The notes: generated by a model from the sequence alone, not told the origin. A DNA stretch of 64,000 nt from Microbacterium sp. XT11 (GCF_001513675.1 NZ_CP013859.1:2543081-2607080); one strand, 5' to 3'; positions 25,534 to 34,695 are shown, counted from the stretch's first letter. Numbers and translations are program-made.

Positions 25534-25561
25534 CGGCCCCGCAATGCACACCGCGGGGCCG
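25534..25561 (+). terminator. Hairpin after the VIT transporter gene
   Basis: A 9-bp GC-rich stem (25534-25542 with 25553-25561) and 10-nt loop directly after the stop. No T run follows. Confidence 0.5.
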
Positions 25562-25603
25562 ACACGAAACGGGCCGACACGGAACGGGGGCCGACACGAA
25601 AAG
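25556..25603. repeat. Three tandem copies of a 15-bp unit
   Basis: GGGCCGACACGAAAC is repeated as GGGCCGACACGGAAC and again, after two extra G, as GGGCCGACACGAAAA. The array begins in the transporter hairpin and ends at the tRNA terminator. Confidence 0.75.
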
Positions 25604-25631
25604 AGTCCCGCTCCAGACGGAGCGGGACTCT
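25602..25631 (-). terminator. Hairpin terminator of tRNA-Leu (GAG)
   Basis: Perfect 13-bp stem (25602-25614 with 25619-25631) with a 4-nt loop. On the minus strand it is followed by TTTTCG, so it is a good intrinsic terminator for the tRNA; it may also stop plus-strand readthrough. Confidence 0.8.
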
Positions 25632-25641
25632 CTTCTTCCTG

Positions 25642-25724
25642 TGCGCGGAGGGGGACTTGAACCCCCACGCCCTATCGGGCACTAGCACCTCAAGCTAGCG
25701 CGTCTACCATTCCGCCACCCGCGC
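25642..25724 (-). tRNA. tRNA-Leu (GAG anticodon)
   Basis: An 83-nt class II tRNA with a long variable arm. Acceptor GCGCGGG pairs with TCCGCGC (one G-U), the anticodon loop is CTTGAGG giving GAG, and the T arm is GGGGG-TTCAAGT-CCCCC. CCA is not encoded. It reads CUC/CUU leucine codons. Upstream on the same strand lies a TAATGT box near 25760. Confidence 0.95.
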
Positions 25725-25825
25725 AGGTGATGGACGTTCGTGTGCCGAACGAGGATTTACATTAGCACGAGCCGGACCTCCGCCTGAAACCGACGCCGTC
25801 GCCCGGGCGCGCCATGACGATTCGA

Positions 25826-25831
25826 TAGCCT
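25826..25831 (+). promoter_or_regulatory. -10 box (TAGCCT) for M20 peptidase gene
   Basis: TAGCCT ends 6 nt before ATG 25838 with no ribosome site, so a leaderless message is likely. Confidence 0.5.
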
Positions 25832-25837
25832 GGGTCC

Positions 25838-27133
25838 ATGTCTGATCCCTCGCTTCCCGAGGTCGTGCGTGTCGCGCGTGACCTCATCCGCTTCGACACC
25901 TCCAACTACGGCGGGGGGCGCGCCAACGGCGAACGCGAGGCGGCGGAGTACGTGGGGGCGTATCTGCAGGACCTCAGCCTCCCCGTCGAGTACTACGAGC
26001 CGGCCCCGCGCCGGACCAACGTCATGGCGCGTGTACCCGGACGCGACAGGGCGAAACCGGCGTTGGTCGTGCACGGTCACCTCGACGTCGTGCCGGCCAT
26101 GGCGGAGGAATGGAGCGTCGACCCGTTCGCAGGCATCGTGCGGGACGGCCTGCTGTGGGGACGCGGTGCCGTGGACATGAAGAACATGGACGCCATGATC
26201 CTCACGGCGGTCGGCGACATCCTCCGGTCGGGGGAGCAGCCGGAGCGCGACCTGATCCTGACGTTCTTCGCGGACGAGGAGAACGGCGGCGTCGAAGGGT
26301 CCGCGCTCGTCGTCCGCGACCGTCCCGAGTGGTTCGCGGGTGCCGCGGAGGCGATCAGCGAGGTCGGCGGCTACTCGATCACCGTCGACGACCGTCGTGC
26401 CTATCTGCTGCAGGTGGGGGAGAAGGCTCTCATCTGGCTCCGGCTCGTGGCGAAGGGGCAGGCAGGGCACGGGAGCCGCCTCCATGACGACAACGCCGTG
26501 ACGAAGCTGGCCGAGGCCGTCGCAGCCATCGGGCGCACGCGCTGGCCCGTGCGCCTCACGCCCACCACCGAAGCGCTCCTCGCAGGGCTGGGAGACCTCA
26601 CCGGCCGGCCAACGGACGACCCAGATGCGCTTGCAGCCGCGGCGGGTCCCGCCGAGGCGTTCCTGCGTTCGACGTTCCGCACCACAGCCAATCCCACGGC
26701 GCTCACGGCCGGGTACAAGCACAACGTGATCCCTGAACGCGCCGAGGCCCTTGTCGACGTCCGTGTCCTCCCGGGCACGGAGGACGATGTGCTCGCTGAG
26801 CTGCAGCAGATCGTCGGCGACGAGATCGTGATCGAGACCGTGGTGCGCGACATCGGAATGGAGACGTCGTTCTCCGGAGACCTCGTCGACGCCATGGTCG
26901 CGAGCATCGGCCGGTTCGACCCGGGCGTGCCTGTCATCCCGTACCTCCTCGGCGCAGGCACCGACAACAAGGCGTTGGCGACGCTCGGGATCACCGGGTA
27001 CGGCTTCGCCCCGCTGCGACTCCCTGCCGATCTCGACTTCACGGGCATGTTCCACGGTGTCGACGAGCGGGTACCCGTAGACTCTCTTGTCTTCGGTCAG
27101 CAGGTTCTGGCCGATCTCCTGCGCACGTACTGA
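25838..27133 (+). CDS. M20/M25/M40 family metallo-hydrolase
   Basis: A 431-residue zinc-dependent amidohydrolase/peptidase. The first metal motif is [11 protein letters not shown] with catalytic Asp two residues on, then [13 protein letters not shown], the catalytic and metal Glu pair in FFADEENGG, and the lid-domain motif GHGSRLH. The C-terminal metal His is in [13 protein letters not shown]. Members include carboxypeptidases, dipeptidases and N-acyl amino-acid deacylases. The substrate cannot be read from sequence. It is followed by uppP at 44 bp. Confidence 0.9.
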   Translation: MSDPSLPEVVRVARDLIRFDTSNYGGGRANGEREAAEYVGAYLQDLSLPVEYYEPAPRRTNVMARVPGRDRAKPALVVHGHLDVVPAMAEEWSVDPFAGIVRDGLLWGRGAVDMKNMDAMILTAVGDILRSGEQPERDLILTFFADEENGGVEGSALVVRDRPEWFAGAAEAISEVGGYSITVDDRRAYLLQVGEKALIWLRLVAKGQAGHGSRLHDDNAVTKLAEAVAAIGRTRWPVRLTPTTEALLAGLGDLTGRPTDDPDALAAAAGPAEAFLRSTFRTTANPTALTAGYKHNVIPERAEALVDVRVLPGTEDDVLAELQQIVGDEIVIETVVRDIGMETSFSGDLVDAMVASIGRFDPGVPVIPYLLGAGTDNKALATLGITGYGFAPLRLPADLDFTGMFHGVDERVPVDSLVFGQQVLADLLRTY

Positions 27134-27177
27134 GCCGCGGCTCGTCCTCCGCGCGGTCCACTACCAGAAGGCCCTCC

Positions 27178-28005
27178 ATGCACCTGCTCGAAGCGCTCAT
27201 CCTCGGCATCGTGCAGGGACTCACCGAGTTCCTGCCCATCTCGTCCAGCGCGCACCTGCGCATCCTCGGCACTTTCCTGCCGTCGGGGGAGGACCCGGGA
27301 GCGGCGTTCACCGCGATCACGCAGATCGGAACAGAAGCGGCGGTCGTCGTCTTCTTCTGGCGCGACATCGTGCGCATCATCGGTCAGTGGTTCCGGTCGC
27401 TCGTCGGCAAGGCTCCGCGGACGGATCCGGACGCTCGGATGGGGTGGATGATCATCATCGGCAGCATCCCGATCGTCGTGCTCGGCCTGCTCTTCCAGGA
27501 CCAGATCGAGAGCGTGCTCCGTTCGCTGTGGATCGTCGCCGTCATGCTCATCGTCTTCGGCATCCTGCTCGGCGTCGCGGACCGAGTCGGCGCCAAGCGT
27601 CGTTCGCTGAACGACCTCACGTATCCCCACGGCGTGGCGTACGGGTTCGCACAGGCGCTCGCGCTCATCCCCGGCGTCTCGCGCTCGGGCGGGACGATCA
27701 CGATGGGTCTGTTCCTCGGCTATGAGCGCGCGGCCGCCGCGCGCTACGCCTTCCTGCTGGCGATCCCCGCGGTGTTCGGCAGCGGCTTCTACCAGGTGTT
27801 CAAGAGCTGGGACGAACCGGGGCAGTTCTTCACGTTCGGTGAGACCCTCGCCGCCACCGGAATCGCGTTCGTCGTCGCACTGGGTGTCATCGCGTTCTTC
27901 ATGAACTGGATCTCGAAGCGCAGCTTCATGCCCTTCGTCATCTACCGCATCCTGCTCGGAACCGCGCTGCTTGTCCTGCTCGCCGCCGGAGTGATCCCGG
28001 CCTGA
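27178..28005 (+). CDS. uppP: Undecaprenyl-diphosphate phosphatase (UppP/BacA)
   Basis: A 275-residue integral membrane phosphatase that converts undecaprenyl diphosphate to the monophosphate, recycling the lipid carrier for peptidoglycan synthesis; overproduction gives bacitracin resistance. Both signature motifs are present: [17 protein letters not shown] at residues about 12-28 and [19 protein letters not shown] at about 163-181. Seven or eight membrane helices are expected. The start is the ATG at 27178. Its stop faces that of the PAC2 gene. Confidence 0.95.
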   Translation: MHLLEALILGIVQGLTEFLPISSSAHLRILGTFLPSGEDPGAAFTAITQIGTEAAVVVFFWRDIVRIIGQWFRSLVGKAPRTDPDARMGWMIIIGSIPIVVLGLLFQDQIESVLRSLWIVAVMLIVFGILLGVADRVGAKRRSLNDLTYPHGVAYGFAQALALIPGVSRSGGTITMGLFLGYERAAAARYAFLLAIPAVFGSGFYQVFKSWDEPGQFFTFGETLAATGIAFVVALGVIAFFMNWISKRSFMPFVIYRILLGTALLVLLAAGVIPA

Positions 28006-28051
28006 GCGGCGCGCACACGAACGCGGCGAACGCGGTGCGCTGGCCCTCGGT

Positions 28052-28900
28052 TCAGCGCTTGCGGTCGCCCGGGTCGTCTCCGCGCCGGCGGAGATAGCGC
28101 TCGAACGCCTGGGCGATGGCGTCTCCCGAGGCTTCGGGGGAGTCCCACGTGTCTCGGGTCCGCTCCAGCTGCCGGATGTACTCGGTCATGTCTTCATCGT
28201 CGGCCGCAGCGGCGTCGATCGACGCCTCCCAGGCCGCCGCGTCCGTACGCAGACGTTCCCGCGGCACATCGACGCCGGTGAGCTCCTCGAGCCGATCGAG
28301 AAGCGCGAGGGTCACCTTCGGTGAAGGGGTGGCGGACGCGACGTAGTGCGGCACGCTCGCCCACAGACTCGCCGTCGGGATCCCGGCGTTCTCGGCGAAG
28401 TGCTCGAAGACGCTGAGTATGCCGACAGGACCTTCGTAGAGCGACCGCTCGAGCCCGTGCGCCTCGCGGACGTCCTCGTTCTGGCTCGATGCGAAGACCG
28501 AGATCGGACGCGTATGCGGGACGTCGGACAGCATGGCACCGAGGGTGACCAGGCCCGAGACATCGTCTCTGAGCATCACGTCGACGAACTCGGCCGCGAA
28601 TGCCTGCCAGGTGCGAGCCGGCTCGACCCCGGTGAGCAACCAGAGCTCCGGGCCGGACCCGGGATCGCGCGGCCGCCAGAGCCCGGCTTCCGGCCAGGTC
28701 AGCTGCCGGTGCCCTTCGGCGTCCATCGTGGTCGCGGGTCGCGTGTACTGATAGTCGAAGTACAGCTCAGGGTCGACCGAGTGCACGAGGTCGTAGTCGG
28801 TCATCGCGCGCAGTGCGGCGATGGCTCCGCTGGCAGCCTCTCCGGCGTCGTTCCAGCCGTCGAAGGCTGCGATGATGATCCGAGATCCGAGAACATCCAT
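28052..28900 (-). CDS. PAC2 (proteasome assembly chaperone) family protein
   Basis: A 282-residue protein of the PAC2 family. The opening RIIIAAFDGWNDAGEAASGA is diagnostic, followed by DYDLVHSVDPELYFDYQYTRP and the phosphorylase-like strands LVTLGAMLSDVPHTRPI. In actinobacteria such proteins lie near the proteasome genes (Rv2125 in M. tuberculosis), but no bacterial function is proven. The ATG at 28900 has AAGGAG upstream. It is divergent from the HAD-trmI operon. Confidence 0.88.
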   Translation of the reverse strand: MDVLGSRIIIAAFDGWNDAGEAASGAIAALRAMTDYDLVHSVDPELYFDYQYTRPATTMDAEGHRQLTWPEAGLWRPRDPGSGPELWLLTGVEPARTWQAFAAEFVDVMLRDDVSGLVTLGAMLSDVPHTRPISVFASSQNEDVREAHGLERSLYEGPVGILSVFEHFAENAGIPTASLWASVPHYVASATPSPKVTLALLDRLEELTGVDVPRERLRTDAAAWEASIDAAAADDEDMTEYIRQLERTRDTWDSPEASGDAIAQAFERYLRRRGDDPGDRKR

Positions 28901-28981
28901 CGGGGGCTCCTTCCGCGGCGGTATCGAGACGCTATCCCTCCAGGCTAGTCCGCGTCGGCCGGGGAGGGGCGGCGCCACGGC

Positions 28982-28987
28982 TAACAT
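28982..28987 (+). promoter_or_regulatory. -10 box (TAACAT) for HAD-trmI operon
   Basis: TAACAT ends 6 nt before GTG 28994, with no ribosome site. Confidence 0.5.
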
Positions 28988-28993
28988 GGTCCG

Positions 28994-29677
28994 GTGAGCA
29001 GACAGCCCCGCGCGGTCCTCTGGGACATGGATGGAACACTCGTCGACACCGAGCCGCACTGGATGGCGGCGGAGACGGCGCTCGTGGAGTCCTACGGCGG
29101 GACGTGGACGCACGAGGACGCGCTTCAGCTGGTGGGCAACGGGCTCATCGACAGCGCCCTCATCCTGCAGCGCGCCGGGGTGGACATGGAAGCCGACGCG
29201 ATCGTCTCGCAGTTGACCGATGCGGTGCAGGAGGCGTTGCGGACGCAGGGCGTCCCCTTCCGGCCCGGTGCACGGGAGCTCCTGCAGGATCTGCGTCGCG
29301 CCGGCATCCCCACCGCTCTCGTGACGATGTCCTTGCGACGCATGGCGCTCGGCGTCGTCGACCTCATCGACTTCGACGCGTTCGACCATGTCGTCGCGGG
29401 AGACGACGTCGCCCAGCCGAAACCGCACCCCGAGCCCTACCTGCGCGCGGCGGAGCTGCTGGGCGTCGACATCACGGATGCCGTCGTCATCGAAGACTCG
29501 CCGACGGGCCTGCGGGCCGGCCTGTCGTCCGGCGCGGTCACGCTCGGCGTCCCGCACATCGTCCCGCTGGCGGGACTCGGCGCGCACGAACTGTGGCCGA
29601 CGCTCGCTTCGCGCACAGCCGCAGATCTGTCCGACCTCTTCGACCGCCTGAGCACGCTGACAGGAGCCGCCCGATGA
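28994..29677 (+). CDS. HAD family hydrolase (beta-phosphoglucomutase-like subgroup)
   Basis: A 227-residue phosphatase or mutase. HAD motif I is VLWDMDGTLVDTEP, the helical cap covers about 18-85, motif II is in TALVTMS, and motifs III/IV read VAQPKPHPEPYL and VIEDSPTGLRAG. The GTG at 28994 follows a TAACAT box. It overlaps trmI by 4 bp. The gene pair recurs next to the proteasome region in other actinobacteria; the substrate is unknown. Confidence 0.88.
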   Translation: MSRQPRAVLWDMDGTLVDTEPHWMAAETALVESYGGTWTHEDALQLVGNGLIDSALILQRAGVDMEADAIVSQLTDAVQEALRTQGVPFRPGARELLQDLRRAGIPTALVTMSLRRMALGVVDLIDFDAFDHVVAGDDVAQPKPHPEPYLRAAELLGVDITDAVVIEDSPTGLRAGLSSGAVTLGVPHIVPLAGLGAHELWPTLASRTAADLSDLFDRLSTLTGAAR

Positions 29678-30693
29678 CCGAACCCACCGCGAAGCGGCCG
29701 AGCGGACCGTTCCGAGAGGGCGACCGCGTGCAGCTCACCGGCCCCAAGGGGCGCATGCACACCATCACCCTCACCGCCGACGGCGAGCTGCACACGCACC
29801 ACGGTGTGCTCTTCCACCGCGACCTCGTGGGTCTCCCCGACGGATCGGTCGTCACCAACAGCTCCGGCCACGAGTACCTGGCGCTCCGGCCGCTGCTGCG
29901 GGATTTCGCGATGTCGATGCCGCGGGGTGCCGCGATCGTCTACCCGAAGGACGCCGCGCAGATCGTCATGCAGGCCGACATCTTCCCCGGTGCCGTGGTC
30001 GTCGAGGCGGGAGTGGGCTCCGGGGCGCTGTCGCTTGCCCTGCTGCGAGCCATCGGCGCCGACGGCCGCCTGGTGTCGTTCGAGAGGCGCCAGGAGTTCG
30101 CGGACGTCGCCACCGCCAACGTCGAGACGTTCTTCGGACGGATCCCCGACACGTGGGAGGTCGCGGTCGGAGACCTCGCAGAGGAGCTTCCCGAGCGTTT
30201 CGCAGCAGGCACGGTGGACCGCGTCGTGCTGGACATGCTGGCGCCATGGGAGTGCATTGATGCGGTCGCCGATGCGCTCGCACCGGGAGGCGTGGTGCTC
30301 TGCTATGTCGCGACCGCCACGCAGCTCTCACGCGTCGCCGAGTACATCAGGAATACGGGCCTCTTCACCGACCCCGATGCGTCGGAGACCATGGTCCGCG
30401 GTTGGCATGTCGAAGGCCTCGCCGTGCGCCCGGACCACCGCATGGTCGCGCACACGGGTTTCCTCCTCACCGCGCGTCGGCTCGCCCCCGGAGCCGTCGC
30501 TCCGACGGTGAAGCGGCGCGCTTCGAAGTCGAGCTATGGAGATGACGACGTGGAGCTGTGGACCCCTGGCGCTGTCGGAGACCGCGATATCACCGACAAG
30601 AACCTCCGCAAGCGCGCGAGGGAAGCAGCCAAGGCCGCTGAGGGTGCGCGTCGTGCCGCCGCGTCGCGCGAATCGGAGGCCGCGACGGAATAG
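29674..30693 (+). CDS. trmI: tRNA (adenine-N1)-methyltransferase TrmI (m1A58)
   Basis: A 339-residue SAM-dependent enzyme that methylates A58 in the tRNA T loop. An N-terminal beta domain (FREGDRVQLTGPKGRMHT) precedes the Rossmann domain. The SAM motif is VVEAGVGSGALSLAL (about 109-123), then VSFERRQEFADVA, and the catalytic-region LDMLAPWE. The C-terminus has an extra basic helix (KNLRKRAREAAKAAE). The M. tuberculosis homologue is Rv2118c. The ATG overlaps the HAD stop by 4 bp, and its stop TAG is the -10 box of the FKBP gene. Confidence 0.93.
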   Translation: MTEPTAKRPSGPFREGDRVQLTGPKGRMHTITLTADGELHTHHGVLFHRDLVGLPDGSVVTNSSGHEYLALRPLLRDFAMSMPRGAAIVYPKDAAQIVMQADIFPGAVVVEAGVGSGALSLALLRAIGADGRLVSFERRQEFADVATANVETFFGRIPDTWEVAVGDLAEELPERFAAGTVDRVVLDMLAPWECIDAVADALAPGGVVLCYVATATQLSRVAEYIRNTGLFTDPDASETMVRGWHVEGLAVRPDHRMVAHTGFLLTARRLAPGAVAPTVKRRASKSSYGDDDVELWTPGAVGDRDITDKNLRKRAREAAKAAEGARRAAASRESEAATE

Positions 30694-30696
30694 ACT
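30691..30696 (+). promoter_or_regulatory. -10 box (TAGACT) for FKBP-paf-tat genes
   Basis: TAGACT overlaps the trmI stop codon and ends 7 nt before GTG 30704. It may be the start of the FKBP-pafB-pafC-tat transcript. Confidence 0.45.
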
Positions 30697-30703
30697 GGAG
30701 CGC

Positions 30704-31618
30704 GTGCGTAAAACGTCCGCCGTTCTGGCCACACTCAGCCTCGCCGTGCTCGCTCTGACCGGGTGCTCGTCCGCGCCGAGCTACGACGGCGCGTCGTGCG
30801 ACCGCCCGTCAGGGTCGACAGGTGTCGCGGCGTCGGTGACCGCCGACGGTGCGATCGGCGAGAAGCCAGACGCCGACGTGTTCGCACCCGTGCGCGCATC
30901 CAAGACCACGTATGCCGATCTCATCACCGGCGACGGCCCGGCGGTGGTGTCGGCGTCGCAGGGCTTCGTCGCCGAGATCACGATCTTCAACGGGGCGACC
31001 GGCGAGCAGGTGTTCCAGTCGGCCTACGACCCGTCGCGCTCCGCCGTGCACACCATCGACTACTGGGCGAGCCTGTCGCCGGGCCTCGCGACGGTGCTCC
31101 CGTGCGCCACCCAGGGATCGCGCATCGTCGCCGCCCTCCCGGCGAAGGACTTCGGCGAGCAGAACTCTCAGGGGTTCGGCTTCGCCAAGGACGACACGGC
31201 CGTGTTCGTCATCGACATGGTCGACGTGTACCTGCCGAAGGCCGAGGGTGCGCTGCAGTTCAACGACGCCAGCGGAATGCCCACCGTCGTGCGCGCGGCT
31301 GACGGTACGCCGGGCATCATCGTCCCCGACAGCGCCGCACCCAAGAAGGACGTCACGCAGACGCTCATCAAGGGCGACGGACCCGTCGTGAAGAAGGGCG
31401 ACACCGTCGTCACGAACTTCACCGGCGTCAACTGGGACACGAAGAAGGTCACCAACTCCACGTGGGGGAAGGAGCCCAGCGTGGCAGCGGCGGCGGAACA
31501 GCTCGTCGGCGCGACGGTCGGCTCGCAGGTCCTCGTCGTGATCCCCGGCGCCGATGGCGGGGCTGCGACGGCCGTGGTGATCGACGTCCTCGGGATCACA
31601 TCGGCACCGGCGCCGTGA
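30704..31618 (+). CDS. FKBP-like peptidyl-prolyl isomerase lipoprotein
   Basis: A 304-residue exported lipoprotein. The signal peptide VRKTSAVLATLSLAVLAL ends in the lipobox LTGC, so Cys25 is the lipidation site. Two weak FKBP-like units are visible: about residues 75-180 (ITGDGPAVVSASQGFVAEI) and about 225-304 (IKGDGPVVKKGDTVVTNFTG, ending VVIDVLGI). Both seem eroded: the FDSS-type flap and several active-site aromatics are missing. It may act as an envelope chaperone rather than an active isomerase. FKBP genes occur beside pafB in related genomes. The stop overlaps the pafB start by 1 bp. Confidence 0.83.
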   Translation: MRKTSAVLATLSLAVLALTGCSSAPSYDGASCDRPSGSTGVAASVTADGAIGEKPDADVFAPVRASKTTYADLITGDGPAVVSASQGFVAEITIFNGATGEQVFQSAYDPSRSAVHTIDYWASLSPGLATVLPCATQGSRIVAALPAKDFGEQNSQGFGFAKDDTAVFVIDMVDVYLPKAEGALQFNDASGMPTVVRAADGTPGIIVPDSAAPKKDVTQTLIKGDGPVVKKGDTVVTNFTGVNWDTKKVTNSTWGKEPSVAAAAEQLVGATVGSQVLVVIPGADGGAATAVVIDVLGITSAPAP

Positions 31619-32613
31619 TGGCCGCCCGGATTCCCGCGGAGGAGCGCCTCACGAACCTCGTCGTGGCGCTCATGGCCACGGAGATCGGGCTCACCAAGCA
31701 GCAGATCCTCGACAGCGTGTCGGGGTACCGCCAACGGGCGGATGCGGGCACCCGCACGGATGCGCTGGAGAAGATGTTCGAGCGCGACAAGGACGAGCTC
31801 CGCGCCCTCGGCATCCCGATCGAGACGATCGGTGACGCCGCGGACCCGAACGACCTGCGCGAAGCGCGTTATCGTATTCCGCAAGCGGAATACGACCTTC
31901 CGGGCGACATAGAGTTCAGCCCGGCGGAGCTCGCCGTGCTGCAGCTCGCAGGCAGCGTGTGGAGCGCCGAATCGGCATCCGCGGACGCACAGGCGGGCGT
32001 ACGCAAGATCCGTGCTCTGGGGATCGACGGCGACGAGCCGATCATCGGCTTCGCGCCCCGCATCACCGCAAGGGACGCCGCGTTCGCGCCGCTCCAGGAC
32101 GCGATCGAGAAGAGCCGCGTGGTGGTCTTCGACTACCTGAAGCCCGGTGAGGATTCCCCGCGGCGCCGTCGGGTCCGGCCGCTCGCGCTCGTGGACTACG
32201 AGGCGCGGTGGCATGTCTTCGGTGTGGACGTCGACGCGGATGCGGATCGGATGTTCCTGCTGAGCCGGATCGTCGGCGCTGTCAAGGTCACGGCGGCCAC
32301 GTTCGACCCTGCGCTGCGCGAAGGAGCGGGGGAGCGGGCGCTCGCAGGTCTCGAGGCCGTCGCAGCGAGCAACTCCGCGCTGCTCGAGGTGACGCCGGGC
32401 ACCGAAGCGGCCCTGCGGCTCGGTCGCCGGGCGACACCCGCGGCGCAGGGCATCCGCGTGCCCTTCGTCGACCTCCACATCCTCGCCGACGAACTCGCCT
32501 CGTACGGGCCCGAGGTGCGGGTCGTCGAGCCGGCGCCCCTGCGCGATGCGGTCATCGCGCGTCTGCGCGCCGTCGTCGAGGCGAACGTCGAACGTGGGGA
32601 GGACGCCGGATGA
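31618..32613 (+). CDS. pafB: PafB: WYL-domain DNA-damage transcription activator
   Basis: A 331-residue protein with an N-terminal winged helix (LTNLVVALMATEIGLTKQQI) and a WYL domain (about 175-235, VVFDYLKP, ALVDYEARWHVFGVD, plus the WCX C-terminal extension). PafB and PafC act together as a RecA-independent activator of DNA repair genes in mycobacteria, first named because the genes adjoin pafA. The start overlaps the FKBP stop by 1 bp and the end overlaps pafC by 4 bp. No pafA or proteasome gene is present here, which fits proteasome-independent function. Confidence 0.92.
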   Translation: MAARIPAEERLTNLVVALMATEIGLTKQQILDSVSGYRQRADAGTRTDALEKMFERDKDELRALGIPIETIGDAADPNDLREARYRIPQAEYDLPGDIEFSPAELAVLQLAGSVWSAESASADAQAGVRKIRALGIDGDEPIIGFAPRITARDAAFAPLQDAIEKSRVVVFDYLKPGEDSPRRRRVRPLALVDYEARWHVFGVDVDADADRMFLLSRIVGAVKVTAATFDPALREGAGERALAGLEAVAASNSALLEVTPGTEAALRLGRRATPAAQGIRVPFVDLHILADELASYGPEVRVVEPAPLRDAVIARLRAVVEANVERGEDAG

Positions 32614-33599
32614 GCGCTCAACAGAAGCCGCTCCTCGCAGCGGATCGCGTGCGCGTGTACCTCACACTGGTGCCGTATCTGCTCGAGCACGGTCCGGTCT
32701 CGCTCGACGAGGCGGCGCGGGAGTTCGGCGTCGGGCGCGAGGAGATGCGCGCCATGGTCGAGAAACTCACCGTGATCGGTCTTCCCGGCGACTCGGGGTA
32801 CTGGCAGCAGCCCCAGGAGCTGTTCGACATCAACTGGGATCTCCTCGACGACGAGGACGTCATCGAGATCACGAACGACGTCGCTCTGCGCCGCGTGCCG
32901 CGGTTCACCGCCCGCGAGGCAGCGGCTCTTCTCGCCGGGCTGCAGATGGTCGCCGCCGTGCCGGCGGTGTCGGACTCCGGGCTCGTCGCCGGGTTGATCT
33001 CCAAGCTGTCCCGCGGCGCGGCAGACGCGCCCGCCGAGGTCGTCGTCGCACCCGGCACGGTCGACGAGGTGCGGGAGGTGGTGGCGCGAGGCGTCCAGGA
33101 GGGCGTCGCGGTGTCGTTCACCTACCAGGCGCCCGACGCCGAGCCGACGACGCGCACGGTCGACCCCGTGCAGATCCTCATCACGAATGGCCAGTGGTAC
33201 CTCCAGGGCTGGTGCCACCTCCGTCAGGCGATGCGCACCTTTCACCTCGACCGTGTCAGCGACGCCAGGCTCACCGACATCCCGATCACGCATGCGGGCG
33301 ATCACGTGCCGGAGGCGTTCTCGGCCGCGGCCCACGAGGGAGAGGTCTCGGTGCGGGTGCCGGCGCGTTTCGCCCCGCTCCTCGGCTCCTTCCTCTCGGC
33401 GGACGACGTGGAGGAGTCGGACGGCGTGGTCACCGCACGCCTGCACATGGCAGATCCCCGGGGGATCAAGCGGATCGCCGCGAGACTGGGCGGAGTGCTC
33501 GAAGTGCTCGAACCGGAGGTCGCCCGGACAGCAGCCCGCGAGTGGGCCGCTGCCGGACTCGCGCTGTATCACCACCCGGACGGCGCCGCCGCCGGGTAG
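32610..33599 (+). CDS. pafC: PafC: WYL-domain DNA-damage transcription activator
   Basis: A 329-residue partner of PafB with the same design: winged helix (VYLTLVPYLLEHGPVSLDEAA, FGVGREEMRAMVEKL), a WYL domain (about 165-225, VSFTYQAP, ILITNGQWYLQGWCHLR, FHLDRV) and a WCX C-terminal domain. The PafBC heterodimer is thought to sense a DNA-damage signal through the WYL domains. It ends 25 bp before tatA, whose own AAGGAG site follows. Confidence 0.92.
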   Translation: MSAQQKPLLAADRVRVYLTLVPYLLEHGPVSLDEAAREFGVGREEMRAMVEKLTVIGLPGDSGYWQQPQELFDINWDLLDDEDVIEITNDVALRRVPRFTAREAAALLAGLQMVAAVPAVSDSGLVAGLISKLSRGAADAPAEVVVAPGTVDEVREVVARGVQEGVAVSFTYQAPDAEPTTRTVDPVQILITNGQWYLQGWCHLRQAMRTFHLDRVSDARLTDIPITHAGDHVPEAFSAAAHEGEVSVRVPARFAPLLGSFLSADDVEESDGVVTARLHMADPRGIKRIAARLGGVLEVLEPEVARTAAREWAAAGLALYHHPDGAAAG

Positions 33600-33624
33600 A
33601 CTCGAGAAAACTCGAAGGAGAATC

Positions 33625-33882
33625 ATGGGCGCATTCGGTTGGCCTCACCTGCTCATCATCCTCGCCGTCATCCTGCTGCTCTTCGGCGCGGCGAAGCTCC
33701 CGGCGCTGGCCAAGAGCCTCGGCCAGTCCGCCCGCGTGTTCAAGGGTGAGATGAAGGCGATGAAGAACGACGACGCGAACGACGCGAACGCTGCCGGCAC
33801 GACCGGCGCTCCCGCGCCGTCGACGGACGGCACGGTCGTACGCAGCGACAGCGATTCGAGCCAGCCGCCTCGCTCCGCGTAA
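33625..33882 (+). CDS. tatA: Sec-independent translocase protein TatA
   Basis: An 85-residue pore-forming component of twin-arginine export. One N-terminal membrane helix (GWPHLLIILAVILLLFGAAK) has the FGxxKLP hinge, followed by an amphipathic helix (SLGQSARVFKGEMKAMK) and a disordered acidic tail. Ribosome site GAAGGAG. It is directly followed by tatC; no tatB is in the window. Confidence 0.95.
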   Translation: MGAFGWPHLLIILAVILLLFGAAKLPALAKSLGQSARVFKGEMKAMKNDDANDANAAGTTGAPAPSTDGTVVRSDSDSSQPPRSA

Positions 33883-33885
33883 TCC

Positions 33886-34695
33886 GTGTCTGCGCTGGAT
33901 TCCGCGGGTCAGCAGACGCCCGATCGCGATCGGCGGATGTCGCTGGGTGCGCACCTCCTCGAGCTGCGCAAGAGGTTGGTGATCGCCGCCGCCGCGCTGG
34001 TCGTCGGCATGGTCATCGCGTTCTTCATCTCGGAGCCGGTGATCGAGCTGCTCTCGGTTCCCATCCGGATCATCGCCGAGAAGGAGGGCCGTGAGTACAC
34101 GGGCCTCAACTTCACCACCGTCACGAGCGGTTTCGATCTGCGCATGCGCATCGCCTTTGCGATCGGCTTGCTCATCTCGGCTCCGGTGTGGCTCTGGCAG
34201 GTCTGGGCGTTCATCATGCCGGGCCTCACGAAGAAGGAGATCCGATACACCTGGGGATTCCTCGGTGCGGCGATCCCGCTGTTCTTCGCAGGGTGCACGG
34301 TCGCCTTCTTCGTCATGCCCCACGTCATCGAGATCATGGCAGATTTCGTGCCGACGGGGATGGCGCAGTTCTTCGACTACTCGAGCTATTACGACTTCGT
34401 GTTCAAGTTCCTGCTCGTCGTGGGCATCGCTTTCGTGCTCCCGGTCTTCCTCGTCGCGCTCAACCTGGCCGGCGTGATCACGGGACGGGAGATCCTCAAG
34501 GGATGGCGCGTCGCGATCCTGGTCTGCACAGTCTTCGCAGCCATCACCACGCCGCCGGCCGACGTGTTCTCCATGCTGCTGCTCATGGCCTCGATGGTCG
34601 TCCTGTACTTCGCGGCGACTCTCGTCTCGATGATGTTCGACAGACGCAAGCGCAAGCGCGCGGACGCGGCGGGTCTCCTGCCAGAGCAGGCATGA
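33886..34695 (+). CDS. tatC: Sec-independent translocase protein TatC
   Basis: A 269-residue, six-helix membrane protein that recognises twin-arginine signal peptides. Motifs are LGAHLLELRKRLVIA at the N-terminus, the periplasmic loop, VWLWQVWAFIMPGL, and LVVGIAFVLPVFLVALN. The GTG start is 3 bp after tatA. It overlaps the helicase gene by 4 bp, making pafB-pafC-tatA-tatC-helY look like one unit, the same order as in M. tuberculosis Rv2096c-Rv2092c. Confidence 0.94.
   Translation: MSALDSAGQQTPDRDRRMSLGAHLLELRKRLVIAAAALVVGMVIAFFISEPVIELLSVPIRIIAEKEGREYTGLNFTTVTSGFDLRMRIAFAIGLLISAPVWLWQVWAFIMPGLTKKEIRYTWGFLGAAIPLFFAGCTVAFFVMPHVIEIMADFVPTGMAQFFDYSSYYDFVFKFLLVVGIAFVLPVFLVALNLAGVITGREILKGWRVAILVCTVFAAITTPPADVFSMLLLMASMVVLYFAATLVSMMFDRRKRKRADAAGLLPEQA

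Noticed and set aside
25556..25603. CRISPR-like array.
   Set aside because: Three adjacent 15-bp copies without spacers, no cas genes, and placed between two terminators.
28006..28051. Hairpin between uppP and the PAC2 gene.
   Set aside because: Only about 6 bp of GC-rich stem with a long loop, not convincing in this GC background.
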